Assembly (NCBI GenBank): GCA_038246575.1
Contig: JBBRVU010000216.1
Span: 1-6,549, forward strand
Direction of reading: 5' to 3'
Source: JACCUZ01 sp038246575
GTDB lineage: Bacteria > Actinomycetota > Actinomycetes > JACCUZ01
Length of the DNA stretch: 6,549 nt
The notes below the pieces were generated by a model. The model was given only the letters and a program-made list of their open reading frames with translations. It had not been told where the DNA came from and did not search any database. This document shows, one piece after another, positions 1 to 6,263 of the stretch (positions are counted from its first letter, which is position 1; each line of letters opens with the position of its first letter). A program made the translations under genes and the position numbers.

Positions 1-30
1 CGGACCAGCCGGGGCAGCACGTCGAGAAAG

Positions 31-1344
31 TCAGCAGGTCGAGAGGAAGCGGTCGAGGACCCGCGTCCCGAACCGCAGCGAGTCCACTGGCACCCGCTCG
101 TCGACCCCGTGGAACATGCCCGAGAAGTCGAGGTCGGCGGGCAGGCGCAGCGGCGCGAACCCGAACCCGCGTATCCCCAACAGGCTGAACGACTTGTTGT
201 CGGTGCCGCCGGACAGGCAGTACGGCACGGCCCGTGAACCGGGGTCCTCGGCCTGCAGCGCGGCAACCATGGCCTCCACCAGCGGTCCGTCGAAGGTCGT
301 CTCCAGTGCGATGTCGGTGATGACCTCCTCGCGACGTAGGTCCGGCCCGATGAGCTCGTCGATGGTCTCCAGCAGCTCGTCCTCGTAGCCCGGCAGGAAC
401 CGGCAGTCGATCGACGCCTCGGCCGACTGCGGGATCACGTTGTGCTTGTAGCCGGCGGCCAGCATCGTCGGGTTGGCGGTGTTGCGCAGTGTGGCGCCGA
501 CGATGCGCGCGAGACTCCCGAGCTTGTCGAGAGCTGGCTCGGGGTTCTTGATGTCGATCTCGATACCCAGGACGTCGGCCATCTCCTCGAGGAAGCGCTG
601 CACCGTGGGGGTCATCCGGATCGGCCACTCGTGGCGACCGACACGGGCGACGGCTTCGGCGAGTGCCGTGACAGCGTTGTCGTCAGCGACCATCGAGCCG
701 TGCCCGGCTCGACCCTGGGCAACGAGGCGCAGCCAGCGGATGCCCTTCTGGGCGGTCTCGATGAGATAGACCCGCTGCTGCCCGACGGAGAAGGAGAAGC
801 CGCCGACCTCGCTGATCGCCTCGCTGACGCCGTCGAAGTGCCCCGGGTGCTTGTCGACCAGCCAGTGCGCGCCCATCAGCCCGCCGGCCTCCTCGTCGGC
901 GAGGAAGCAGAGCACGACGTCCCGCGGCGGCTTGCGGCCCTCCCGGCGCCACTGGCGGACCACGGACAGGACCATCGCGTCCATGTCCTTCATGTCGACC
1001 GCGCCGCGACCCCACACGCAGTCGTCGACGATCTCGCCTCCGAAGGGATCATGGGACCAGTCGCTGGCCTGTGCCGGCACGACGTCGAGGTGGCCGTGGA
1101 CCAGGAGGCCGGGACGGCTGCTGTCCTCTCCCTCCCAGCGCACCACGAGGCTGGTCCGCCGATCCGCCGACTCCAGCACGGTCGGCTCTAGTCCCACCTC
1201 GGCGAGCTGTCCGGCGACGAACTCCGCGGCTGCCCGCTCCCCCGGACCGCTGCCGTCGCCGTAGTTGGACGAGTCGATCCGGATCAGGTCGCGGCAGAGG
1301 TCGACGACCTCGTCCTGCGCGCTCGGTCCAGGCTGGTCGGTCAC
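31..1344 (-). CDS. M20-family metallopeptidase (ArgE/DapE/CPG2-like)
   Basis: This is a zinc-dependent hydrolase of the M20 family, probably cytoplasmic because no signal peptide is visible. Such enzymes cleave amide bonds in dipeptides or N-acyl amino acids; the exact substrate cannot be told. Numbered from the GTG start (437 aa), HGHLDVVP gives metal ligand His85 and catalytic-side Asp87. GRGAVDMKD gives bridging Asp117. LADEEAGG gives general base Glu151 and ligand Glu152. SEVGG gives Glu179, the likely fourth ligand, GRAGHGS gives His215 in the dimerisation/lid domain, and MFHGVDE gives C-terminal ligand His412. All expected sites are present, so the enzyme should be active. I chose GTG at 1344 because GAGGAG lies 7 bases upstream. 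An in-frame ATG at 1377 would add 11 residues but has only a poorly spaced GAGG. Layout resembles actinobacterial DapE2-type M20 proteins, which are not proven DapE enzymes. It is divergent from the adjacent tRNA. Confidence 0.93.
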   Translation of the reverse strand: MTDQPGPSAQDEVVDLCRDLIRIDSSNYGDGSGPGERAAAEFVAGQLAEVGLEPTVLESADRRTSLVVRWEGEDSSRPGLLVHGHLDVVPAQASDWSHDPFGGEIVDDCVWGRGAVDMKDMDAMVLSVVRQWRREGRKPPRDVVLCFLADEEAGGLMGAHWLVDKHPGHFDGVSEAISEVGGFSFSVGQQRVYLIETAQKGIRWLRLVAQGRAGHGSMVADDNAVTALAEAVARVGRHEWPIRMTPTVQRFLEEMADVLGIEIDIKNPEPALDKLGSLARIVGATLRNTANPTMLAAGYKHNVIPQSAEASIDCRFLPGYEDELLETIDELIGPDLRREEVITDIALETTFDGPLVEAMVAALQAEDPGSRAVPYCLSGGTDNKSFSLLGIRGFGFAPLRLPADLDFSGMFHGVDERVPVDSLRFGTRVLDRFLSTC

Positions 1345-1423
1345 GTGGCGGCTCCTCGCGTGCGGTGGTGCTGACATCCTGCCTCAGGCCCGATCGAGAC
1401 GGTCAGGAGCCGGGGCGGTGATT

Positions 1424-1432
1424 TGCTAAGGT
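1424..1432 (+). promoter_or_regulatory. Possible extended -10 promoter for tRNA-Leu
   Basis: TGC followed directly by TAAGGT fits an extended -10 element (TGN then TANNNT). It would start transcription near 1439 and leave a leader of roughly 48 bases before the tRNA. No good -35 hexamer is visible at the usual distance, which is common in actinobacteria. Assigned from position and pattern only. Confidence 0.4.
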
Positions 1433-1486
1433 TGCGGACGCGTTCGCAGCGGCACCCACCAGGTGCTCGCTCAAGCGTGACACCTC

Positions 1487-1572
1487 GTCCGGGTGGCGGA
1501 ATTGGCAGACGCGCTAGCTTGAGGTGCTAGTGCCCTTTACCGGGCATGGGGGTTCAAGTCCCCCCTCGGACA
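1487..1572 (+). tRNA. tRNA-Leu (anticodon GAG)
   Basis: This is a complete class II leucine tRNA that reads CUC and CUU codons. The 7-bp acceptor stem pairs 1487-1493 with 1565-1571 and contains one G-T wobble. The anticodon stem is CTAGC/GCTAG around the loop TTGAGGT, which gives anticodon GAG. A long variable arm (TGCCC pairing with GGGCA) marks a Leu/Ser-type class II tRNA. The T arm is GGGGG-TTCAAGT-CCCCC. The discriminator base is A1572. The CCA end is not encoded, because CAG follows. An IS110-family element begins only about 15-20 bases downstream, and the tRNA itself is undamaged. Confidence 0.96.
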
Positions 1573-2848
1573 CAGAAGTTGGGGCCTCTGACGCGAAGAT
1601 TCCTTTCACCCGGCGGCGGTCAGGGGGTTGAGGGTGACCTGGTAGCCCATCTGGCGGAGTTGGTTCAGCGCGTTGTTTGGTCTTTCCGGGGTTGAGCTTG
1701 GTGTAGTAGTCGCCGCCGAGGTCTTGGTAGAAGACGCCGTTGGTGATCATGTTCCAGATGGCGATGAGGATGGCGTGCTCGATCGCGACGATCGCCTTGA
1801 CGGGACCTCGCCGGGAGGCGATGCGCCGGTACTTCGCGGACAGGTAGCTCTCGCGGCTGCGCGCTGCTGACATCGCGGCGATGCCCAGGGCACCTTTGAG
1901 GTAGGGGTTGCCCGGTCGGGTCTTGGTCGACTTGACGTGGCCGGCGGACTCGTTGTGGCCTGGGCAGGTCCCGGCCCAGGACGCGAGGTGCCCGGCGGTG
2001 GGGAACCGGGCCATGTCGACACCTGTCTCGGCGATGATCACGTCTGCGACCAGGACGCTGATCCCGGGGATCGTGATGATCAGGTCCCGGGCTCCGCGAA
2101 AGGGCTCGATCACCACCTCGATCCGGGCGGTGAGCTCTTCGATGGCGTGGGTGTGCTGATCGATCAGGTCCAGGTGCACCCGGGCCAGGAAGGTGTGATG
2201 GGGACCGAAGCGCCCGGTCAGGGCTTCGGTGAGTTCCGGGATCTTGTTCCGCAGCCTGCGTTTGGCCAGCTCGGCCAGCGCGGCGGGGTCGCGTTGGCCG
2301 TCGATCAACGCCTCGAGCATCGCCCGCCCGGAGACCCCGCTGATGTCAGAGGCCACCGAGGACAGCTTGATCCCGGCGTCCTCGAGCAGCTTCTCCAGCC
2401 GCTGGATCTCCTTGGCGCGTTCGCGGACCATCGTGGTCCGGGTCCGGGTCAGGTCGCGTAGCTGTCGGATCGGTTCCGGTGGCACGAACGAGCCACGGAC
2501 CAGCCCGTGCGCGCCGAGCTGAGCCAGCCACGCCGCATCCGAGACGTCGGTCTTGCGCCCGGGCAGGTTCTTCACGTGCCGGGCGTTGACCAGCATCACC
2601 TCGAACGGACCGTCCTCGAGCAGGAAGTAGAACGGCTTCCAATAGTCCCCAGTGGCCTCCATCACCACCAGCGTGACCCGCTCGTCGATCAGGTGGGAAC
2701 GTAACGCCAGCACCTGGTTGGTGACCGAGCCCCAGGTCGTGACCGTGGACCGGGCAGCAGCACGGGTGCCGCTGGCGACCCGGACACACAATTTGGCATC
2801 GCGCTTGGACACATCCAGGCCCGCGCACCGCGGGTGCAGCAAGTCCAT
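1514..2848 (-). CDS. IS110-family transposase, C-terminal frameshift
   Basis: This is an RNA-guided DEDD/Ser recombinase of the IS110 family that moves its own element. The N-terminal RuvC-like domain has Asp12 (GLDVSK), Glu64 (VVMEATGDYW), Asp101 and Asp104 (RKTDVSDA). A helical middle region follows at about 125-250. The C-terminal Transposase_20 domain begins near ITIPGISVL (258) and includes Ser301 in HNESAGH, the expected nucleophile. The ATG at 2848 has an AGGAGGAGGAA ribosome site (2855-2866). After KTKQR (residue 393) the open frame becomes unlike the family and runs antisense into the tRNA. In the neighbouring frame the same DNA encodes ALNQLRQMGYQVTLNPLTAAG and a stop at 1606-1608, a typical IS110 C-terminus. 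Loss of 2 bases (or gain of 1) at the GCGCG of 1668-1672 explains this. The intact protein would be about 415 aa. Activity with the altered tail is uncertain. Confidence 0.9.
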   Translation of the reverse strand: MDLLHPRCAGLDVSKRDAKLCVRVASGTRAAARSTVTTWGSVTNQVLALRSHLIDERVTLVVMEATGDYWKPFYFLLEDGPFEVMLVNARHVKNLPGRKTDVSDAAWLAQLGAHGLVRGSFVPPEPIRQLRDLTRTRTTMVRERAKEIQRLEKLLEDAGIKLSSVASDISGVSGRAMLEALIDGQRDPAALAELAKRRLRNKIPELTEALTGRFGPHHTFLARVHLDLIDQHTHAIEELTARIEVVIEPFRGARDLIITIPGISVLVADVIIAETGVDMARFPTAGHLASWAGTCPGHNESAGHVKSTKTRPGNPYLKGALGIAAMSAARSRESYLSAKYRRIASRRGPVKAIVAIEHAILIAIWNMITNGVFYQDLGGDYYTKLNPGKTKQRAEPTPPDGLPGHPQPPDRRRVKGIFASEAPTSVSEGGLEPPCPVKGTSTSS

Positions 2849-2849
2849 C

Positions 2850-3020
2850 TGGGGTTCCTCCTCCTCAACCCGGTGACGATGACGATGTCCGCCCCGGGGA
2901 GGGCAAGAGAAGATCCAGAAGTCTGACGCTCGTGCTCAAGGCAACAATCCACGGTTCCCGTGGCAGCCCTCCGCCACCATGCTGACCTACAGGCTCACAG
3001 GCACTACAGAGACATCGGTG
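2850..3020 (-). ncRNA. Candidate IS110 bridge RNA region
   Basis: In the IS110 group, a structured bridge RNA comes from the non-coding end upstream of the transposase; its two internal loops pair with target DNA and donor DNA. This region has that position, strand and size. Read on the minus strand it forms AGACA-CCGA-TGTCT (3010-3023) at its start and CCACGG-GAA-CCGTGG (2949-2963) centrally. A later segment contains GCGTCAGA (2922-2929), which also occurs at the transposase-distal end of the element (1587-1594), as a donor guide might. Exact RNA ends and folds cannot be set without covariation or RNA data. Confidence 0.42.
2949..2963 (-). repeat. Perfect hairpin in IS110 5' non-coding end
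   Basis: This is a 6-bp perfect stem (CCACGG pairing with CCGTGG) with a three-base loop, about 100 bases upstream of the transposase start. It would be a central stem in the candidate bridge RNA. An alternative pairing of GTGGC with GCCAC overlaps it. Confidence 0.5.
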
Positions 3021-3119
3021 TCTGACCGGAACGGACCCACCATAATCCCCCGCAGTCCCGGTTGTGACCAGAGCCACCAGCCCGCCCCAGCCCAACCACA
3101 AATCTTCGCGAGCCACGGC

Positions 3120-3134
3120 GAGCCCGCAGGGCTC
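3120..3134 (+). repeat. Hairpin GAGCCC-GCA-GGGCTC
   Basis: This is a perfect 6-bp GC-rich stem with a three-base loop. It lies seven bases before a second, longer hairpin. Part of its 3' arm (3130-3135, GGCTCT) could instead pair with AGAGCC at 3163-3168. Confidence 0.45.
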
Positions 3135-3141
3135 TACGTTG

Positions 3142-3164
3142 CTGACCTGCGGAAACGCGGTCAG
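3142..3164 (+). terminator. GAAA-loop hairpin, possible tRNA-Leu terminator or structured RNA
   Basis: CTGACC (3142-3147) pairs with GGTCAG (3159-3164) and GCG pairs with CGC around a GAAA tetraloop, with one bulged T. The 9-bp stem is followed by a pyrimidine-rich CCTCTTCTGTT tract on the plus strand. This fits a weak intrinsic terminator, which before the IS110 insertion could have served the upstream tRNA. There is no uninterrupted T run, so this is tentative. Confidence 0.35.
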
Positions 3165-3324
3165 AGCCTCTTCTGTTGATCAGCGAGACAGCACGGCCAC
3201 CTCTGCCTGGCGGCGTGGGCTAGCCTCCGCTCACGCGCGGACTCAGCCCTACCGGGACAGCCAATGCCGCGTCGTGGGGACTCTAGGTGGTGAAGAATTC
3301 GCCAAGCCTTCTGGGCAGGCTGTC

Positions 3325-3333
3325 CTCCGACGG
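3325..3333 (+). repeat. Left copy of 9-bp target-site duplication
   Basis: CTCCGACGG lies immediately outside the left end of the IS256-family element and is identical to 4786-4794 outside the right end. IS256 elements typically duplicate 8-9 bp on insertion. The repeat falls inside the RsbW-like reading frame. Confidence 0.85.
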
Positions 3334-3334
3334 G

Positions 3335-3357
3335 AGCAATGATCAGAACCTGTGGAT
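3335..3357 (+). repeat. Left terminal inverted repeat of IS256 element
   Basis: These 23 bases match the reverse complement of 4763-4785 at 18 positions. The innermost ten (ACCTGTGGAT) are identical, and the mismatches fall in the outer part, as expected for a transposase-binding inner section. Confidence 0.82.
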
Positions 3358-3465
3358 GGCCCTCGGCCGGGTGACGTGAACGGACGCACCTTCCCGAGGA
3401 TGATCTGAAATCCGATAGCTCTGATCAGGACCGGCGTTGACGCGCTGGTTCAGGAAGGTACGTCC

Positions 3466-4755
3466 ATGCTCAAGATAGTCCAGGAAGAGTCCGAGTCCAA
3501 CGCACACGTCCCGGCTGCGGTCGGCGGGTCGCTGCTCGACGAGCTGGTCCGTGACGGCGCGAGGGCGATGCTCGCGGCGGCGTTGCAGGCCGAGGTCGCC
3601 GCCTATGTGGAGGCGCACGCCGACCATGTCGACGAGGCCGGTCACCGGCTGGTGGTCCGCAACGGCCACCACGCCACGCGGGAGGTCACCACGGCCGCGG
3701 CGGCGGTGCCGGTCCGGGCGCCGCGGGTCAACGACAAGCGCACCGACGAGGTGACCGGCGAGCGGAAGCGGTTCTCCTCGGCGATCCTTCCCGCCTGGGC
3801 GCGCAAGTCCCCGCAGGTCGCGGAGGTCCTGCCGATGCTGTACCTGCACGGCCTGTCCTCTGGCGACTTCGGCCCGGCACTGACCCAGTTCCTCGGCTCC
3901 GGAGCCGGCCTGTCCGCGGCGACGATCACCCGGCTCACCGGCCAGTGGCAGGACGAGGCGACGGCGTTCAACAAGCGCTCGCTCAAGGACACCGACTTCG
4001 TCTACATGTGGGTCGACGGGATCCACCTCAAGGTCCGCCTCGAGCAGGACAAGGTGTGTTTGCTGGTGATGATCGGGGTCCGCGCCGACGGGACCAAGGA
4101 GCTGATCGCGCTCGCCGACGGGTTCCGCGAGTCCAGTGAGTCGTGGGCCGACCTGCTCCGCTCGGCCAAGCGCCGCGGCATGCGTGCGCCGGTACTCGCG
4201 GTCGGCGACGGCGCGCTGGGGTTCTGGAAGGCGGTCCGTGAGGTGTTCCCCGAGACACGCGAGCAGCGTTGCTGGTTCCACGTCGGCGGCAATGTTCTCG
4301 CTGCGTTGCCGAAGTCGGCGCACCCGGGCGCCAAGGCCGCGCTCGCGGAGATCTACAACGCCGAGGACAAGGACCACGCCCTCAAGGCAGCCAAGGCGTT
4401 CGAGGACCTCTACGGCGCCAAGTGGCCCAAGGCGACCGCCAAGATCACCGACCACCTCGACGTGCTCCTCGCGTTCTACGACTACCCCGCCGAGCACTGG
4501 ATCCACCTACGCACCACCAACCCGATCGAGTCAACCTTCGCCACCGTGCGGCTCCGTCAGCGCGTCACCAAAGGCCCCGGCTCCAGGGCTGCCGGTGTCG
4601 CGATGGCGTTCAAGCTCATCGAGTCAGCACAAGCCAGGTGGCGGGCAGTGAACGCACCCCACCTCGTCGCATTGGTCCGTGCCGGCGCGACGTTCAAGAA
4701 CGGCAAGCTCATCGAACGACCCGACGAATCAGGAGGCAATCAGCAAGTCGCGTGA
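3466..4755 (+). CDS. IS256-family transposase (Transposase_mut, DDE)
   Basis: This DDE transposase catalyses cut-out or copy-out movement of the surrounding element. At 429 aa it is full length for the family. The N-terminal DNA-binding region covers about 20-110, with the usual RNGHHATREV motif near 65-74. Catalytic residues are Asp184 (MWVDGIHLKV), Asp248 (AVGDGALGFW) and Glu355 (RTTNPIESTFATVR). RCWFH (Cys269, His272) is the signature typical of IS256 between the second Asp and the Glu. ATG at 3466 follows AGGAAGG (3452-3458) with a 7-base gap. The gene ends 7 bases before the right inverted repeat and has no frameshift, so the protein should be functional. It is the only gene in the element. 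Confidence 0.96.
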   Translation: MLKIVQEESESNAHVPAAVGGSLLDELVRDGARAMLAAALQAEVAAYVEAHADHVDEAGHRLVVRNGHHATREVTTAAAAVPVRAPRVNDKRTDEVTGERKRFSSAILPAWARKSPQVAEVLPMLYLHGLSSGDFGPALTQFLGSGAGLSAATITRLTGQWQDEATAFNKRSLKDTDFVYMWVDGIHLKVRLEQDKVCLLVMIGVRADGTKELIALADGFRESSESWADLLRSAKRRGMRAPVLAVGDGALGFWKAVREVFPETREQRCWFHVGGNVLAALPKSAHPGAKAALAEIYNAEDKDHALKAAKAFEDLYGAKWPKATAKITDHLDVLLAFYDYPAEHWIHLRTTNPIESTFATVRLRQRVTKGPGSRAAGVAMAFKLIESAQARWRAVNAPHLVALVRAGATFKNGKLIERPDESGGNQQVA

Positions 4756-4762
4756 CACCCCG

Positions 4763-4785
4763 ATCCACAGGTCTTGACTATTCCT
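4763..4785 (-). repeat. Right terminal inverted repeat of IS256 element
   Basis: Its reverse complement pairs with the left end at 3335-3357 (18 of 23 matches, with ACCTGTGGAT perfect). It starts 7 bases after the transposase stop codon and directly abuts the right direct repeat. Confidence 0.82.
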
Positions 4786-4794
4786 CTCCGACGG
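4786..4794 (+). repeat. Right copy of 9-bp target-site duplication
   Basis: CTCCGACGG is identical to 3325-3333. The coding sequence of the interrupted RsbW-like gene resumes within this repeat, so only one of the two copies belongs to the original gene. Confidence 0.85.
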
Positions 4795-5411
4795 CGGGGC
4801 CGCGCCCTGGTCCGATGAGAATCACGACTCGTGGCTGGAGCTGCACGTGTCGCCCGAGCCACGCAGTGCCGGTGTCGCGCGAAGGGCGCTGGGCGTGTAC
4901 TGCCTGCAGTTTGGTGTACCCGAGCGCCTGCTCGAATCTGGGGGCCTGGCGATCAGCGAACTCGTCACCAACGCTGTGGTCCACGCCAGGACATCGGCGC
5001 TGGTCCTGGCCGAGTACGACGGCCGGAACTTGACGCTGGCAGTGGCCGACGGTGCGTCCGCGATGCCGATGCCACTGCCACCGGACCGTCTCCGTGAAGG
5101 AGGTAGAGGCGTGGCGATCATCGAGGAACTCGGGCGAGCTGGGGTATCAGCCGCACTGCCCAAGGCAAGATCGTCTGGGTGACCCTCGTTTGAGCGATTT
5201 CCTCGACTGAGACCGCGGACGCAGGCCGGCACGGTCCTAGCGGATGCAGTGCGTGCCCCGGAACAAGCTCTCATCATCGGCGATGACCTTCGCGGGGCAG
5301 CCAGCCGGCTCTCCAGCGCGGTGCTCGCGGTCCCCGTGAGGTTTCGGTCGATGCGGCCGCGCGACCAAATCACTTCTGCGAACTGGGAGAACTTGCCAGT
5401 TGCCGGGCGAA

Positions 5412-5426
5412 GGGAAGATCCTTCCC
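5412..5426 (-). terminator. Hairpin downstream of the GAF-ANTAR gene
   Basis: GGGAAG pairs with CTTCCC around a three-base loop, about 10 bases beyond the stop of the minus-strand ANTAR gene and between two convergent genes. A T tract is missing, so this is a weak or Rho-assisted terminator candidate at best. Confidence 0.3.
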
Positions 5427-5436
5427 GCAGAACTAG

Positions 5437-6263
5437 CTAGCGCTCGTTGGTCGTGGGGGCCACTCGGGAGCTTCCCCGAGTGGGGACTTCAGCGAGCTGG
5501 AGCTCGGAGGGCTCCACGGTGTGGTCGATGACGGCGGTTGATACTGCGGTCAGCGTGTGGCCCTGCCGGCGGGCGTAGGAGCGCATCGCCTTGAACGCGC
5601 GTCCACCGAGATCCGGGACCGTTCCGCGAGCACCCCCTTGGCCTGCTCGATGAGGATCCGGCTGTGCAGCGCCGACTGCAGCTGCTCGGCGAGCACGTCC
5701 TTCTGCCGCCCGACGCGTTCTTGCAGCAGTCCGATGGTCGCCACATCCGTCATGGCCTGACCGACGGCCACGTCGTCGGCGCTGAGGACGGCGCCGGTCG
5801 TGCTGAACAGGTTGACGGCACCGATGACGTCCTCGCGCAGCCGCATCGGCAGTGCGTGCGCGGCCTGGAACCCCAGCTCGATCGTCTGGGCTGCGAACCT
5901 GGGCCACCGGGACCGCATCTGGTCCTTGTCGAGATTCACCACCTGCTGCCCGCTGTGGAAGCAGTCCAGGCAGGGTCCTTCAGAGTTCTGCAGCTCGAAG
6001 ATCTCGGCCAGCCGGGCGGACTCGGTCGAGGACGCCACCACCCGAAGCCGGCCCCGCTGGTCGCTGAGCATCAGCCCGGCGGCATCCACCCCGAGCAGCT
6101 CGACGCTGCGGTCGACCAGGTTGTGCATGAAGTCGATCACGTCGAACTGCGCGACCAAGGTGTCCGCGAGCTCGACGAACACCTGGGCCAGGCGCTGCTC
6201 CCGGGTCCGCGACCGAGTCCCGGCCCACGACTCGTTCTCGGGTTCCTTGTTGTCCCTACCCAT
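5437..6263 (-). pseudogene. GAF-ANTAR regulator with frameshift in the ANTAR domain
   Basis: ANTAR proteins bind paired hairpins in nascent RNA to prevent termination; a GAF sensor is usually upstream. Numbered from ATG 6263, residues about 30-180 form a GAF domain (FMHNLVDRSVELLGVDAAG, NSEGPCLDCFHSGQ, ALPMRLREDVIGAVNLF). ANTAR begins near 190 with LQSALHSRILIEQAKGVLAE. After SRISVD (221) the frame turns into Arg-rich sequence and stops at 5550. In the next frame the domain continues as AFKAMRSYARRQGHTLTAVS and ends at 5437-5439. One base missing in GCGCG at 5597-5601 explains this; the repaired protein is about 275 aa. The shifted product loses most of the ANTAR RNA-binding part. The start at 6263 is supported by GGAGGT eight bases upstream, and an upstream ATG at 6350 is rejected because it lies inside the preceding gene. 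The start overlaps the upstream gene's stop by 8 bases, implying translational coupling. Confidence 0.85.

Larger units (their letters stand above)
1587..3026 (-). mobile_element. IS110-family insertion sequence (ends approximate)
   Basis: The element is defined by its DEDD/Ser transposase. IS110-family elements lack terminal inverted repeats, so the ends are inferred. TCTGAC occurs at 1587-1592, just past the ancestral transposase stop, and again at 3021-3026 on the far side of the 5' non-coding region. A short direct repeat of this kind is what a shared core sequence would leave at both junctions. The resulting length of about 1.44 kb is normal for the family. It leaves about 175 bases ahead of the transposase, enough for a bridge RNA. 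With the element removed, the tRNA-Leu 3' flank would join the DNA starting at 3027. Boundaries could be wrong by tens of bases, particularly on the high-coordinate side. Confidence 0.6.
3027..3286. other. Non-coding stretch between IS110 and the split ATPase gene
   Basis: I see no convincing gene here on either strand; the open frames are short and have no recognisable motif. The stretch holds the two hairpins at 3120-3164 and presumably the promoter of the RsbW-like gene, although I could not pick a clear -35/-10 pair. If the IS110 boundary is right, this DNA originally lay directly downstream of tRNA-Leu. Confidence 0.5.
3334..4785 (+). mobile_element. IS256-family insertion sequence, complete
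   Basis: This is a complete element of about 1,452 bp with one transposase gene, 23-bp imperfect terminal inverted repeats (18 of 23 matching) and a 9-bp direct repeat on both sides. The identical duplication, intact transposase and both ends present suggest a recent insertion. Left-end symmetry is off by one base: the inverted repeat starts at 3335, while the direct repeat ends at 3333, so the true end is 3334 or 3335. It interrupts the RsbW-like gene shortly after its start codon, in the same orientation as that gene. Confidence 0.88.
3287..5193 (+). pseudogene. RsbW-like ATP-binding protein, split by IS256 element and frameshifted
   Basis: This is a small GHKL-fold ATPase of the RsbW/anti-sigma serine kinase type (HATPase_c_2), which in partner-switching systems binds a sigma factor or phosphorylates a STAS antagonist. 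The 5' piece is 3287-3333: GTG start with GGGGA six bases upstream, encoding VVKNSPSLLGRLSSDG. The 3' piece resumes after the insertion at 4786. Removing 3334-4785 plus one copy of the 9-bp repeat joins the pieces in frame, continuing GGAAPWSDENHDSWLELHV. The ATPase part shows the N box (ISELVTNAVVHA), a G1-like box (VADGASAMP) and the G2 box (EGGRGVAII). The frame then stops early at 5180-5182. The next frame reads QGKIVWVTLV and stops at 5191-5193, a normal family ending, so one C was probably lost from 5159-5161. The repaired protein would be about 148 aa. From GTG 4847 a 111-aa fragment could still be made, but it lacks part of the first strand and the last strand. Confidence 0.8.

Noticed and set aside
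442..1191. Long plus-strand open frame opposite the M20 peptidase
   Set aside because: It is a shadow of the high-GC minus-strand gene, with low-complexity His/Asp/Val-rich translation, no family motif and no ribosome site. The minus strand carries all M20 catalytic motifs.
1548..1572. tRNA-Leu 3' end as the attachment site of an integrated island
   Set aside because: No second copy of the tRNA 3' end and no integrase is visible in the window. The neighbouring mobile DNA is explained by an IS110-family element.
2875..2887. Tandem GACGAT GACGAT repeat as a regulatory iteron
   Set aside because: Only two 6-base copies directly upstream of the transposase ribosome site; too short to support a function.
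3343..4506. 387-codon minus-strand open frame opposite the IS256 transposase
   Set aside because: It is Arg/Leu/Val-rich antisense translation with no recognisable domain, and it starts inside a gene with a full DDE motif set on the other strand.
5249..5440. Short plus-strand open frame after the RsbW-like pseudogene
   Set aside because: 63 codons without a convincing ribosome site or recognisable motif. I treat 5194-5436 as convergent intergenic DNA; a remnant of an unknown gene cannot be excluded.
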